Notes: generated from the letters alone by a model not told the origin. Counted from the stretch's first letter, positions 17,011 to 26,661 are shown. The stretch is DNA of 64,000 bases from an uncultured bacterium (GCA_900548225.1 URJM01000002.1:6902-70901), one strand, 5' to 3'. Translations and numbers: made by a program.

Positions 17011-17817
17011 ATGTCTTCCCTTCCACGCATAGATATCCACGCCCACGCATTCCATCCGAAGATTGCATCGAAGGTCGTGGAACAACTCCAGCAGCACTAC
17101 GGGATCCCCGCAATCGGCAATGGACTGCTGGAGGATATGGAACCCCGTCTCCGCAGGGCGGGCATCCAATACTCGGCCGTGCTGGCCGCCGCGACGAAAA
17201 AGGAGCAGGTCGAACCGGCAAACCAATACGCGGTCTCCCTGCTGAAACACCCAGGGGTGATTCCATTCGGGACTATGCATCCCGATTACGAGAAGATGGA
17301 CGAAATGCTGGCGTATCTCTGGGACAACGGCATCAGGGGAATCAAGCTGCACCCCGATTTCCAGGGGTTCAGGCTTGACGACCCGCGCCTCGACAGTTTC
17401 TTCGGGGCAATCGAAGGCCACTTCACGCTGCTTGTCCACGTGGGAGACAAATTGCCGCCCGCCGAAAATCCGTCGTGCCCATACAAGGTGGCCGCAATCA
17501 AGAGAAAGCACCCGAGGCTGCAAATGATTGCGGCACACTTCGGCGGAGTCTGGCACTGGCAGTATGTCGTCGATGCACTCAAGGGACTTGACATATACAT
17601 GGACACCTCCAGCTCGCTCTTCGCAATACCGCAGGAACTCCTCGAGGGTATCTTCAATTCATTCCCACGAAAAAACTTCCTCTTCGGATCAGACTACCCG
17701 CTCTTCGACTGCAACGACGAAATCGAATTGCTGCGCCGAAGGCTCAGGCTCTCCGACTCCGAAGTCGAGGAAATCCTCACAAACGCCAATGCGCTCCAGT
17801 TGATAAGGGAGAAGTAG
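17011..17817 (+). CDS. Metal-dependent amidohydrolase (TIM-barrel, COG2159-like)
   Basis: 268 aa. The barrel motifs of amidohydrolase-2 proteins are visible: IDIHAHAF at the N-terminus (HxH, H10/H12), GIKLHPDFQGF, LLVHVGD, IAAHFGG, and FGSDYP with the catalytic Asp. These enzymes hydrolyse or decarboxylate small aromatic or amide substrates; no specific one is indicated. A TTG at 16984 would add nine residues, but the ATG at 17011 fits the family start better. A paralogue with the same architecture is encoded at 51438. Confidence 0.82.
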   Translation: MSSLPRIDIHAHAFHPKIASKVVEQLQQHYGIPAIGNGLLEDMEPRLRRAGIQYSAVLAAATKKEQVEPANQYAVSLLKHPGVIPFGTMHPDYEKMDEMLAYLWDNGIRGIKLHPDFQGFRLDDPRLDSFFGAIEGHFTLLVHVGDKLPPAENPSCPYKVAAIKRKHPRLQMIAAHFGGVWHWQYVVDALKGLDIYMDTSSSLFAIPQELLEGIFNSFPRKNFLFGSDYPLFDCNDEIELLRRRLRLSDSEVEEILTNANALQLIREK

Positions 17818-17950
17818 GCCGGGGAGAGGAGGCCGAGAGGGGCACTCGCGGGACGGTTCCGCCCTGGGGTGCGCCTCGCTCCAGCCACCGCTGCGTGGTT
17901 CGCTTGAGGCGCTATGGGGAGGCGGGACATTCTCGACGCCCTGTCTGCTA

Positions 17951-18694
17951 TCAGCTCCTTCCAGTGGAGAATGCCGCCAGGAATTCCTGGTTTCCGTTCG
18001 GCCCGAGGATAGGGGAGGGCACGGTGCCGATGACCTGCCAGCCCAGGTTTCCGCGGGCAAACTCCAGGATGCGCTCGACGCATTGGCGGCGGACGTTTTC
18101 GTCCCTGACGACTCCCTGTGAGCAGATGGCCTCGCGCCCTGCCTCGAACTGCGGCTTGACGAGGACGATGATTTGCGCGCCGGGCTTGAGGAGCGGCGCA
18201 CATGGAGGCAGCACAAGCGTCAGCGATATGAATGAGACATCCCCCACGAGGATGTCGATCTTCTCGGGGATAATCCTGTCGTCGAGGTCGCGTGCATTCA
18301 CTCCCTCCAGTGAGACTACCCGCGGGTCATTCCTGAGCTTTTCGTGAAGCTGCCCGTGTCCCACATCGACTGCGTATACCTTTTGGGCGCCGTGCTGCAG
18401 AAGGACGTCCGTGAAGCCCCCCGTGGAGGCTCCCAGGTCCAGTGCGACCGCACCCTCTATTTCCGGGCTGAACGCCTCGATGCCGGCCAGCAGCTTCTCC
18501 GCGCCACGCGAGACATATTTCGGCGGCGCGTCCAGCACCAGGCGTGCGTCCTCGTCGACGAGCTGCCCGCTCTTTCGGAGTGCATTGCCGTCCTCCAGCC
18601 GGATCTTCCCATCCTCGATGAGGCGTTGCGCCAGTGCGCGGGATGGGCAGAGCCCCCTTTTGACTGCAAGCTGGTCTGCGCGGCACTTGGGCAT
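17951..18694 (-). CDS. tlyA: TlyA-family rRNA (cytidine-2'-O)-methyltransferase
   Basis: 247 aa. An N-terminal S4 RNA-binding domain (residues 1-65; MPKCRADQLAVKRGLCPSRA.. is the family start) is followed by an FtsJ-like Rossmann methyltransferase: ALDLGASTGGFTDVLLQHGA (SAM site), then DVSFISLTLVLP and LVKPQFE. TlyA methylates 16S and/or 23S rRNA and affects capreomycin sensitivity. It follows prfC on the same strand with a 13-nt gap, so a uvrA-prfC-tlyA operon is likely. Confidence 0.93.
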   Translation of the reverse strand: MPKCRADQLAVKRGLCPSRALAQRLIEDGKIRLEDGNALRKSGQLVDEDARLVLDAPPKYVSRGAEKLLAGIEAFSPEIEGAVALDLGASTGGFTDVLLQHGAQKVYAVDVGHGQLHEKLRNDPRVVSLEGVNARDLDDRIIPEKIDILVGDVSFISLTLVLPPCAPLLKPGAQIIVLVKPQFEAGREAICSQGVVRDENVRRQCVERILEFARGNLGWQVIGTVPSPILGPNGNQEFLAAFSTGRS

Positions 18695-18707
18695 TTACGT
18701 GTGTCCG

Positions 18708-20312
18708 CTAGATGGTGTCTCCCTGCATCGGGGAGTGTGTGAGCAGCTGGATGTCGGGGTTCTTCTCGACGAAGTAGTTCACCGCCCAGGAGTCCGGGAA
18801 GAGGAGGACAGGCATCTCCTCGTGGTCGACAGCGAGTCGGACGTTGCTGCCAAGATACGCGCCTTTGAACTTGTCGGCGTCGGCGGCATTTGCAAGCCAT
18901 CTTATCTGGGTGTACGGCGTGTCCTCCAGGCGGACTTCCGCATTGTATTCAGTCTCCATGCGGTGTTTTACGACCTCGAACTGGAGCTGTCCCACTGCGC
19001 CAAGCAGGGGTGCGCGGTTCACATCGCTGTGGAGATGGTATACCTGGATTGCACCCTCGTTCAGCAACTGCTCGAGCCCCTCGGTGAATTGCTTGTACTT
19101 CGAGGGGGCGGCATTCCGCAGGAAACAGAAGACCTCCGGCGCAAATCTCGGGATTTCATTGTAGACGAGCCCCGGGATTGTGGTGAGCGTGTCGCCAATC
19201 CTGAAGCTGCCGTGGCTGACCAGCCCGACGATGTCGCCGGGGTAGGCATTCTCAATCGAGTCGCGGCCCTGCCCGAAGAGCTTCTGGGGATATGAGAGCC
19301 GGAGCGCCCGGCCGCCGCGGGGGTTCGGGACTGTCATGTCCTTGACGAACTGCCCCGAGCAGACACGCACGAACGACATGGAGTCGCGGTGGTTTGGATC
19401 CATGTTCGCCTGGATTTTGAAGATGAATCCGGAGAATTCCTCCCGTGTCGGCGCGATTTCGCCCAGGGAGGACTTTCGCGGCAGCGGCGGCATTCCGTGG
19501 TCGACGAAGTAGTCGAGGAGGAGCTGGACGCCGAAGTTGTTGATTCCCGAGCCGAAGAAGATGGGCGTCATCTGGCCGGAACGCACAAGTTCGTCGTCAA
19601 ATTCCTCTCCTGCCATTGAGAGCAATTCGATTTGGTCCTGCCACTCCTTGAGCATCATTGGCGAGAGCAGCGCCGCCAGCTGCGGGTCGTCTGGCCCCGT
19701 GGTCTGTGCGGCGGCCTTCGCCGCCCCGTGCCCCTGGTTGGTGAAGAGGTGGAGCTTGTGGGTGAGCCGGTCGTAGACTCCCTTGAAGTCGGGGCCGTCG
19801 CCCAGAGGCCATGTCACAGGGAAGACCTCGAGCCCGAGGGTCTTTTCGATGTCGTCCAGCAATTCCAGGGGATTCCTGGCGGGGCGGTCCATCTTGTTCA
19901 TGAATGTGAAGATGGGGATTCCGCGCAGCCTGCAGATTTCAAAGAGCTTCCTGGTCCGTTCCTCGATGCCCTTTCCTGCGTCAATCACCATGATGACGGA
20001 GTCGACCGCCGTCAGGACCCGGTATGTGTCCTCCGAGAAGTCCCTGTGGCCGGGCGTGTCAAGAAGGTTGATGCAATATCCGCGGTATTCGAACTGGAGA
20101 ACGGTCGACGAGACGGAAATGCCGCGTTCCCGCTCCAGATCCATCCAGTCGCTGGTGGTGTTCTTCTGATTCTTCTTTGCGCGGACGGAGCCGGCCGCCT
20201 GGAGGGCGCCGCCGTAGAGCAGGAGCTTCTCGGTCAGGGTCGTCTTGCCCGCGTCAGGATGGGAGATGATTGCAAAGGTGCGGCGGCGGGATATTTCCGA
20301 TTCGAAAGACAT
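18708..20312 (-). CDS. prfC: Peptide chain release factor 3
   Basis: 534 aa, close to the 529 of E. coli RF3, a GTPase that recycles RF1/RF2 from the ribosome. G1 is [13 protein letters not shown] (17-29), the switch region is WMDLERERGISVSS, G3 is DTPGHRDFSEDT and G4 NKMDR. The C-terminal region keeps the RF3 signature around the TPYTQIRWLA stretch. It starts 6 nt after uvrA and leads into tlyA. Confidence 0.96.
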   Translation of the reverse strand: MSFESEISRRRTFAIISHPDAGKTTLTEKLLLYGGALQAAGSVRAKKNQKNTTSDWMDLERERGISVSSTVLQFEYRGYCINLLDTPGHRDFSEDTYRVLTAVDSVIMVIDAGKGIEERTRKLFEICRLRGIPIFTFMNKMDRPARNPLELLDDIEKTLGLEVFPVTWPLGDGPDFKGVYDRLTHKLHLFTNQGHGAAKAAAQTTGPDDPQLAALLSPMMLKEWQDQIELLSMAGEEFDDELVRSGQMTPIFFGSGINNFGVQLLLDYFVDHGMPPLPRKSSLGEIAPTREEFSGFIFKIQANMDPNHRDSMSFVRVCSGQFVKDMTVPNPRGGRALRLSYPQKLFGQGRDSIENAYPGDIVGLVSHGSFRIGDTLTTIPGLVYNEIPRFAPEVFCFLRNAAPSKYKQFTEGLEQLLNEGAIQVYHLHSDVNRAPLLGAVGQLQFEVVKHRMETEYNAEVRLEDTPYTQIRWLANAADADKFKGAYLGSNVRLAVDHEEMPVLLFPDSWAVNYFVEKNPDIQLLTHSPMQGDTI

Positions 20313-20318
20313 GTCAGG

Positions 20319-23159
20319 TTATTGGGATAGTGAGGCAGCCAGGAACTGCCCCGTGTAGGATTTCTTGCACTTGGCGACCTGCTCGGGGGTGCCCTCCGCG
20401 ACAAGGGTGCCGCCCTGGTCGCCACCCTCGGGCCCCAGGTCGATTATCCAGTCGGCGGTCTTGATTACGTCGAGGTTGTGCTCGATGACAATGATCGAGT
20501 TGCCCTGGTCGCGGAGTGATTCGAGGACTTTCAGGAGCTGTGCGATGTCGGAGACATGGAGCCCCGTGGTGGGTTCGTCAAGCAGGTAGAGAGTGTGCCC
20601 CTGCGCCCTGCGGGAAAGCTCTGTCGCCAGCTTGACCCTCTGGGCTTCGCCGCCGGAAAGGGTGGTCGCCGGCTGCCCAAGATGGATGTAGCCCAAACCA
20701 ACGTCCCGCAAGGTCTCAAGCTTGCGCATGATCCTGGGCATGGATGCGAAGAACTCGCACGCCTCGTTCACGGACATGGCGAGGACGTCAGCTATGGAAC
20801 GCCCCTTGAAACGGACGTTCAGGGTCTCGGTGTTGTAGCGGAGCCCATGGCACTGCTCGCAGGGGACGTAGACGTCCGGCAGGAACTGCATCTCAATCTT
20901 CTTGATGCCGTCCCCCTTGCACTCCTCGCAGCGCCCGCCCTTGATGTTGAAGGAGAAACGCCCCGGCGTATAGCCGCGAAGCTTGGCGTCGTTGGTCATG
21001 GCGAAGACCTCGCGGATGAGGTCGAAGAGCCCGGTGTAGGTGGCTGGGTTGGACCTGGGGGTCTTGCCGATGGGACCCTGGTCGATGACTATCATCTTGT
21101 CAATCTTGTCAATGCCCTCGATCTTCCTGCAGGCCCCGGGTACGTCGTCCTTTATCCCGAAGTGCTTGTTCAGGGCAGGGCGTATGATGTGGTTGACAAG
21201 GGTGGACTTGCCAGATCCGGAGACGCCTGTCACGCAGCAGAGCAGGCCCAGCGGAATCTTGACGTTCAGGTTCTTGAGATTGTGTTCGGTGGCGCCCTTG
21301 ACGGTCAGGAAGCCGCCGCTGCCGCGGTTGCGCCTCTTCGGGACGGGAATCGAGCGGCGCCCGGCCAGGTAGTCCCCCGTGACGCTGCCGGGGGTGGCGG
21401 CCACTTCGTCCGGCGTCCCCTGTGCGACGAGGTATCCTCCGTTGCGTCCTGCGCCGGGCCCCAGGTCGATGAGGTGGTCTGCGGCGCGCATGGTGTCCAG
21501 GTCGTGTTCCACGACAATCACGGTGTTTCCGAGGTCCCGCAGGCTCTTCATCGAGGCGAGGAGCCTGTCGTTGTCCCTCTGGTGGAGTCCGATGGAGGGT
21601 TCGTCAAGGATATAGAGGACTCCCACGAGTCCCGAGCCGATTTGGCTTGCGAGCCGTATGCGTTGCGATTCTCCTCCGGAGAGTGTTCCGCTTTCCCGGT
21701 TGAGCGTGAGGTAGTTGAGTCCGACTGTCCTGAGGAAGCCGAGCCTGTTTCTGATTTCCTTGAGGAGTTCGGCGCCGATCTTCTGCTGGTGGTCTGTGAG
21801 CTTCAGGTTGTCCAGGAACTCCAGCGCGCCGTCAATCGAGAGTGCGCAGAACTGGCTGATGTTGAGGCCGCCCAGGGTCACGGCCAGATATTCGGGCTTG
21901 AGGCGCTCGCCATGGCACAGGCTGCACTCCTCGTAAACCGAGACCGCCTCCAGGCGGGCGCGCAACTCCTCGTTGTCGGTCTCGCGGAGACGCCTCTCCA
22001 GGTTCGGGATGATTCCCTCGAAGGGTTTGCGCCACTCGTGGATCTTCCCCTTCTGCCAGTAGTCGAAGGTGACAACACGGTCGCCAGAACCATAAAGCAG
22101 CATCTTGCGGATCTCCGCCGGAAGCTTCTGCCAGGCAGTCGTCAGGGAGAAGCCGAATTGCTCCGAAAGACACCGCAGGTAGTGGTTGTAGAGGAGGACG
22201 ACAAAGCGGGGGCCCCGGCGCCACAGGGGAATCGCACCCCTGCGTATGGAAAGGGTCGGGTCGGGAATGACCCCCTCCTCGGTGAAGGTGAGGTGCTTGC
22301 CAAGCCCGTCGCATCCAGGACACGCGCCAAAGGGGGAGTTGAAGGAGAAGTTCCTGGGTGCCAGCTCGCCAAAGGAGACTCCGCAGTCAACGCAGGCAAG
22401 GCTCTCGCTCATGCGCTCCTCGTGCCAGCCGCCAGCCTCCTCGGGGGACTCCAGCAGGACCACCAGGACACCATTGCCGCGCTTCAGGGCAAGCTCCACG
22501 GAGTCGTTGAGACGGCCAGGCTCCAAGGACCCCGTCACAAGACGGTCCACCACGGCTTCGATGGAGTGGCGCAGGGTCTTCCCCAGCGAAATCTTGTCGT
22601 CAAGGGAGACAAGCGCCCCGTCAATCCTCGCACGGACAAATCCGTCGCGCCGCATCTGGTCAAGCACTTCCACGTGCTCGCCCTTCTTGCCGTGGACGTA
22701 TGGCGCGAGGATCATCATCTTCCTGCCACCGGGATACTTCATGATTTGCCGGCAGATGCTCTCCGCATTCTGGGATGAGATCTCCTTTCCGCACTTCGGG
22801 CAGTGGGGCACCCCGAGGTGGGTGTATAGCAGGCGAAGGTAGTCGTAGATTTCGGTGGTGGTCGCCACAATCGACCTGGGCGAGGAACCCGCCACGCGCT
22901 GCTCGATGGCAATCGCCGGCGAAAGCCCGCTTATGTGTTCGACCTGGGGCTTTGCCAATCTGTCAAGGAATTGCCGTGCATACGCGGAAAGGCTCTCCAC
23001 ATAGCGGCGCTGCCCCTCGGCATACAGGGTGTCAAAGGCCAACGAAGATTTGCCACTGCCGCTGGGACCCGTGATGACCACGAGCTTGTTGCGCGGAATC
23101 GACAGTGTCAGATTCTTCAGGTTGTGCTGGCTGGCGCCCTGGATGACTATGGAGTCCAT
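20319..23159 (-). CDS. uvrA: Excinuclease ABC subunit A
   Basis: 946 aa, full length. Two ABC ATPase modules: Walker A GPSGSGKSSL (31-40) and GVSGSGKSTL (about 645), signatures LSGGESQRIRLA and LSGGEAQRVKLA, Walker B LDEPSIGLH and LDEPTTGLH. Zinc modules CVDCG...CPGCDG and CEECKGDG...CEQCHG are intact. UvrA finds bulky DNA lesions and loads UvrB. It is the first gene of the uvrA-prfC-tlyA run and is divergent from the small gene at 23530. Confidence 0.98.
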   Translation of the reverse strand: MDSIVIQGASQHNLKNLTLSIPRNKLVVITGPSGSGKSSLAFDTLYAEGQRRYVESLSAYARQFLDRLAKPQVEHISGLSPAIAIEQRVAGSSPRSIVATTTEIYDYLRLLYTHLGVPHCPKCGKEISSQNAESICRQIMKYPGGRKMMILAPYVHGKKGEHVEVLDQMRRDGFVRARIDGALVSLDDKISLGKTLRHSIEAVVDRLVTGSLEPGRLNDSVELALKRGNGVLVVLLESPEEAGGWHEERMSESLACVDCGVSFGELAPRNFSFNSPFGACPGCDGLGKHLTFTEEGVIPDPTLSIRRGAIPLWRRGPRFVVLLYNHYLRCLSEQFGFSLTTAWQKLPAEIRKMLLYGSGDRVVTFDYWQKGKIHEWRKPFEGIIPNLERRLRETDNEELRARLEAVSVYEECSLCHGERLKPEYLAVTLGGLNISQFCALSIDGALEFLDNLKLTDHQQKIGAELLKEIRNRLGFLRTVGLNYLTLNRESGTLSGGESQRIRLASQIGSGLVGVLYILDEPSIGLHQRDNDRLLASMKSLRDLGNTVIVVEHDLDTMRAADHLIDLGPGAGRNGGYLVAQGTPDEVAATPGSVTGDYLAGRRSIPVPKRRNRGSGGFLTVKGATEHNLKNLNVKIPLGLLCCVTGVSGSGKSTLVNHIIRPALNKHFGIKDDVPGACRKIEGIDKIDKMIVIDQGPIGKTPRSNPATYTGLFDLIREVFAMTNDAKLRGYTPGRFSFNIKGGRCEECKGDGIKKIEMQFLPDVYVPCEQCHGLRYNTETLNVRFKGRSIADVLAMSVNEACEFFASMPRIMRKLETLRDVGLGYIHLGQPATTLSGGEAQRVKLATELSRRAQGHTLYLLDEPTTGLHVSDIAQLLKVLESLRDQGNSIIVIEHNLDVIKTADWIIDLGPEGGDQGGTLVAEGTPEQVAKCKKSYTGQFLAASLSQ

Positions 23160-23388
23160 CGGAAAAGGGAGGTGTGGGTGAACGGTTTTCGCCGCATCGG
23201 AGGTAAAGCCACATAATCTAAACTCATAATCAAATGCTTCCTCGCGACCACATCACCTCAAATCCTAAACCACAACATCCCCCGGAAACACCTCCGCAAA
23301 AACCACCTGGATGCACCCACGAAAACCTGCCAAAATCAAACTTTTTCCAAAAAAGTCGTCTTTTTTTGCATAAATCGTCGAAAATTGC

Positions 23389-23416
23389 TTGAAAAAAGTA
23401 AAGTTATGCATATAAT
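23389..23416 (+). promoter_or_regulatory. Strong promoter of the 67-aa protein gene
   Basis: TTGAAA at 23389-23394, a 16-nt spacer and a perfect TATAAT at 23411-23416, set in an AT-rich stretch. Transcription should start near 23423, giving a leader of about 107 nt. Confidence 0.75.
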
Positions 23417-23423
23417 CTTAAAT

Positions 23424-23484
23424 GTGCCACCCGTAATGGCATGAACTGGATCCCTTCCAGTCGCCACTCCCGGCGGTCTGGAGT
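23424..23484 (+). promoter_or_regulatory. Three-hairpin 5' leader
   Basis: Three short hairpins follow each other in the leader: GTGCCA/TGGCAT (23424-23442), ACTGGA/TCCAGT (23445-23461) and ACTCC/GGAGT (23466-23484). AGAGGAA follows before the ATG. It may stabilise the mRNA or regulate translation; no known riboswitch class is recognised. Confidence 0.5.
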
Positions 23485-23529
23485 CGTCGCAACAACGCAT
23501 TGTCCCAACAATCCAAGAGGAAATTCCCG

Positions 23530-23733
23530 ATGAAAGCAAAGTTCTGGGATGTGAAGACCCGCAAGTCCGTTGAGGCAGAAGTCACCGAGTGCGTGACCTT
23601 CGAAAATGGCCGCTCCGCGTTCAAGGCAGTCACCAAGGATGGCCGCAACCTGACCCGCTTCGTCAGCAAGGAAGATGCCGCTAAGTTCAACGGCAAGAAG
23701 TGCTGCACCAAGGCCTGCGGCAAGAAGAAGTAG
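23530..23733 (+). CDS. Small basic cysteine-containing protein, unknown function
   Basis: 67 aa with about a quarter Lys/Arg residues, strong beta propensity in the middle (VTECVTFENG, then KAVTKDGRNL) and a C-terminal KKCCTKACGKKK tail with three Cys. The ATG at 23530 is chosen over a TTG 30 nt upstream because AGAGGAA precedes it. Consensus-like promoter, structured leader and a strong terminator make it a self-contained and probably abundant transcript. A nucleic-acid-binding or metal-binding role would fit the composition but is not shown. I know no named family. Confidence 0.8.
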   Translation: MKAKFWDVKTRKSVEAEVTECVTFENGRSAFKAVTKDGRNLTRFVSKEDAAKFNGKKCCTKACGKKK

Positions 23734-23754
23734 TTTTCTTCATCAGCAGACTGG

Positions 23755-23799
23755 AAAAGACTCCGTGGTTCCCCTGTGAATCGCGGAGTCTTTTTTTTT
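23755..23799 (+). terminator. Terminator of the 67-aa protein gene
   Basis: AAAGACTCCG and CGGAGTCTTT arms, 18-nt loop, then nine T residues: a textbook intrinsic terminator 22 nt after the stop. Confidence 0.93.
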
Positions 23800-23930
23800 G
23801 CGCAGGTTTCCCTGGAGAGGAGGAACTCCAGGCGCCCAGCCGTGGGTGCGCACGCGGCTAATACCCTGCCACCGCTAGGCGGTTTAGATGCTATTCTCCC
23901 GGCGAATGCCACGAAAGGGGAGTGCAAGAT

Positions 23931-23992
23931 TGCATAACATGTTGGGAATGAAGATGTTATGACTTTCAGTCCTTCATTCCCATGTTATTGCA
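23931..23992. repeat. Long inverted repeat between convergent genes
   Basis: Left arm TGCATAACATG..GGGAATGAAG and right arm CTTCATTCCCATGTTA.TGCA pair over about 20 bp with small bulges, around a 14-18 nt loop. It lies 30 nt past the end of the GH94 gene (minus strand) and may act as its transcription end or protect the 3' end. There is no T tract. Confidence 0.65.
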
Positions 23993-24022
23993 GCCTTTTC
24001 ACTCCGCTTGACGGCCTGGCTT

Positions 24023-26401
24023 TTATATGACTGTTGCCACGATGTGGACCTGGCTTCCTGGGGCGGGGTGCCTTACGAAATCGCCGTCGATTTCCTTGCC
24101 GTCCACCGTCAGCTGGACGCCTGGCCCTGTCTTGTGTTCCGGGTTGCGCACTTCTATATGGTATCTGACTCCCGCCATTGTGCGTTCCATGCTGTATCCC
24201 TCCCATTCGGCGGGGATGCATGGGATGATTCTCACTCCGTCCTTCACGGGGCGGACTCCCAGGAGGAACTCCGTGGCCGTGCGGTAGATCCATGATGCGC
24301 CGCCCGTGAGGTGCGAGAGGGCTGCCTTTCCGAAGGATGCGTTGTCTGGGCCATAGCACCATGATGCGAAGGCGTATGGTTCCCGCTCGTAGAGGTCCGC
24401 GTCCTCGGCGCGGCGGTTTGGCATGATGTGGTTGAAATACTCCCAGGCGCGCCGGGCATTCCCCTGCTTGGCTTCGGCGATGATGGCCCAGGTGTTCGCA
24501 TGGTAGAAGAGCCCCCCGTTTTCACCCGCGCCGGGGACGTTTCCGCAGTAGCGCTCCCCGTCCAGCAGTCTGGTGAAGGGCGGCTCGTAGAGGCGCAGTC
24601 CGTATTGGCTGTTCAGGTGTTCGTAGACACTCTCAAGCGCCTGGCGGACATGGGCCGGGTCCAGCGTCCCCGCAATGGCGGCCCAGGTCTGTGTGTTGAG
24701 GAAGAGCTGTCCCTCCTCATTCGCCTTGCCTCCCATGTAGTCATGCGGGAAGAGGAGCCGCCGGTACCATGCGCCGTCCCACACAAGCGGGCTTTCCAAC
24801 GCCTTTGTGAACTCCTGGATTTTCCCCTCCAGGTAGGCGCGCTCCTCCGTCTCGGATTCGTCCAGCAGGCCCAGGAGCACCTTTGCCGCCACGATATACT
24901 GCTCGGCCACCATGATGCTCTCACCGCTGTCCAGGATGGCGCTGACCACCACCAGCTGGTCGTTCCAGTCGCAGTCGAAGAGCTTCGGCAGCCCGTGTGC
25001 GCCCGTCTGCTCGCCCGTGAAGTGCATTCCGCGAAGCAGGAGCCCGATGACGGTGGAGGGATCGCCCTCGTAGTCCGGCACGGGATGCCGCAGAAATCCC
25101 CAGTCGCCTGTCTCGCAGACGTATTTTGCCACTGTGAAGACGCCCCATACGATGGAATCGCACCGGATGTAGTCCGGGGTGTCGCACTTGAAGGTGGACG
25201 GGTCGATGTTGCGGGTGCACTGGCCGCTTCTGCGTATGGAACGCATCAGCAGGAGGATGTTGTCGCGGGTTTCCTCGGGGAAGAAGAGTATCCCCGACAT
25301 GATGTCCTGCATGGTGTCGCGGAAGGCCTTGGATGTGTGGCAGCCCGTATGCCTCTGGGAGATGGATCGTCCGCAACGCATTGTGGTCTTGATGTTCTTG
25401 GGAAGCCACACGTTCAGCATTTCGTTCAGTCCGGCGTCGGGGGTCTTGACCTGGCACCGGTCAAGCCTCTCCCGCCACCACGCCTCGAAGTCCGCAGCCG
25501 CCTCGTCCACCGCCGCGAAATCGTCGTATTTCCGCAGGAGCGCCGCCGCATCCTCCAGATTTGGGCTGGCTGTCAGCTTGACGATGACGCGTTCCGATGC
25601 GCCTGGCGCCAGTCTGAAATCCAGGCGGAGGCATCCGCAGACGCAGAATCCTGCGCCGGGGACCTCGGAGTTGTGGAGTTCCCCCGTGTCCAGCGCCTCG
25701 GGGCTGGACTCCGCACGGCAGCGGCCAATGAACTTGTCGCGGCTCATCTCGTAGGATGAGAAGGGCTTGGAGGCATTGAAGAGGGTGTATCCCTTGTGAA
25801 TCGCCTCGTAGGCGAAGTAGTCCAGGCGCAGCGCTCCGACCCCCTTGTCGTAGAATCCAGTCATCTGGTTGCCGCAGAAGTGGAAGAAGAGGACTTCCTT
25901 CTGCACGTCCCGCATGGCGAAGTCCTGGTATGGATAGGCGGAGAAGACCGCCTCTTCCTTGCGGTGGTTCGTGAATGTGATGTCCCAGAGCATCACCGGG
26001 TCCTTTCTGGGAATCATGTAGCGGACCTTCACGCCAATGCCGTTCTTTTCGGAATCGAAGGTGGTGTAGTAGAGGCCGTGGCGGCACTCGTAGCGGTCCA
26101 GCGGAGTCCTCGTAGGCATGAAGGAGGGCGTCCAAAGTTCACCCATGTCCCTTATGTATAGGAAGAAGCCAGGGTTGTCCTCGGGCTGCGCCATGTACTG
26201 GTAGCGCGTCAGGCGCCCGGTGTGGGGCTGCTTGTACCAGACCGTCCCGCCGGCGCGGTTGGAGACGAATGCGTCCATGTCTGAGACGCCTCCCAGGTAG
26301 TTGATCCACGCCCGGGGCGTCAGCGGCGAGGTGATTACGTATTCGCTTTTCTCAGAATCGAAATAGCCGTAGGGGTTGCCCTTGCTCTTCTCGGCGTCCA
26401 T
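24023..26401 (-). CDS. GH94-family glycoside phosphorylase
   Basis: 792 aa, the usual size for cellobiose/chitobiose/cellodextrin phosphorylases, which split beta-glucosides with inorganic phosphate inside the cell. The N-terminal beta-sandwich (1-300) begins GYFDSEKSEYVITSP; the (alpha/alpha)6 barrel has KAFRDTMQDIM (358-368), the catalytic DWND (478-481), and the late CYGPDN..HLTGGASW segment; VGVRYHIEV-type residues close the C-terminal domain. The frame is open 72 codons further upstream, but ATG 26401 with AAGGA before it matches the family start. No signal peptide. Substrate specificity within GH94 is not decided. Confidence 0.88.
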   Translation of the reverse strand: MDAEKSKGNPYGYFDSEKSEYVITSPLTPRAWINYLGGVSDMDAFVSNRAGGTVWYKQPHTGRLTRYQYMAQPEDNPGFFLYIRDMGELWTPSFMPTRTPLDRYECRHGLYYTTFDSEKNGIGVKVRYMIPRKDPVMLWDITFTNHRKEEAVFSAYPYQDFAMRDVQKEVLFFHFCGNQMTGFYDKGVGALRLDYFAYEAIHKGYTLFNASKPFSSYEMSRDKFIGRCRAESSPEALDTGELHNSEVPGAGFCVCGCLRLDFRLAPGASERVIVKLTASPNLEDAAALLRKYDDFAAVDEAAADFEAWWRERLDRCQVKTPDAGLNEMLNVWLPKNIKTTMRCGRSISQRHTGCHTSKAFRDTMQDIMSGILFFPEETRDNILLLMRSIRRSGQCTRNIDPSTFKCDTPDYIRCDSIVWGVFTVAKYVCETGDWGFLRHPVPDYEGDPSTVIGLLLRGMHFTGEQTGAHGLPKLFDCDWNDQLVVVSAILDSGESIMVAEQYIVAAKVLLGLLDESETEERAYLEGKIQEFTKALESPLVWDGAWYRRLLFPHDYMGGKANEEGQLFLNTQTWAAIAGTLDPAHVRQALESVYEHLNSQYGLRLYEPPFTRLLDGERYCGNVPGAGENGGLFYHANTWAIIAEAKQGNARRAWEYFNHIMPNRRAEDADLYEREPYAFASWCYGPDNASFGKAALSHLTGGASWIYRTATEFLLGVRPVKDGVRIIPCIPAEWEGYSMERTMAGVRYHIEVRNPEHKTGPGVQLTVDGKEIDGDFVRHPAPGSQVHIVATVI

Positions 26402-26569
26402 GGTGATGTTCCTTGTTTTTGGTGTGATGAATCGGACAATGCGAAAAAACGTGGATTCGGCCAAATATAATTCCTTAGAAATCGGAGGCTGCCCCCCAAT
26501 GTCCCATGATTCCGGGGGCCAGGCACGCCGCGCTTCACGAAACCCTCGCCACAAATATTCCGTCTTGTC

Positions 26570-26597
26570 TTGAAATGACTTGAACCCGATGTATATT
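26570..26597 (+). promoter_or_regulatory. Promoter of the rpsL operon
   Basis: TTGAAA at 26570-26575, 16-nt spacer, TATATT at 26592-26597; about 60 nt of leader to rpsL. It is divergent from the GH94 gene. Confidence 0.7.
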
Positions 26598-26661
26598 AAG
26601 CGACTGCACTTGACCATACCCCTTTTTTGTCCCCATATAATAACATCAGGAATCCTGTTGA

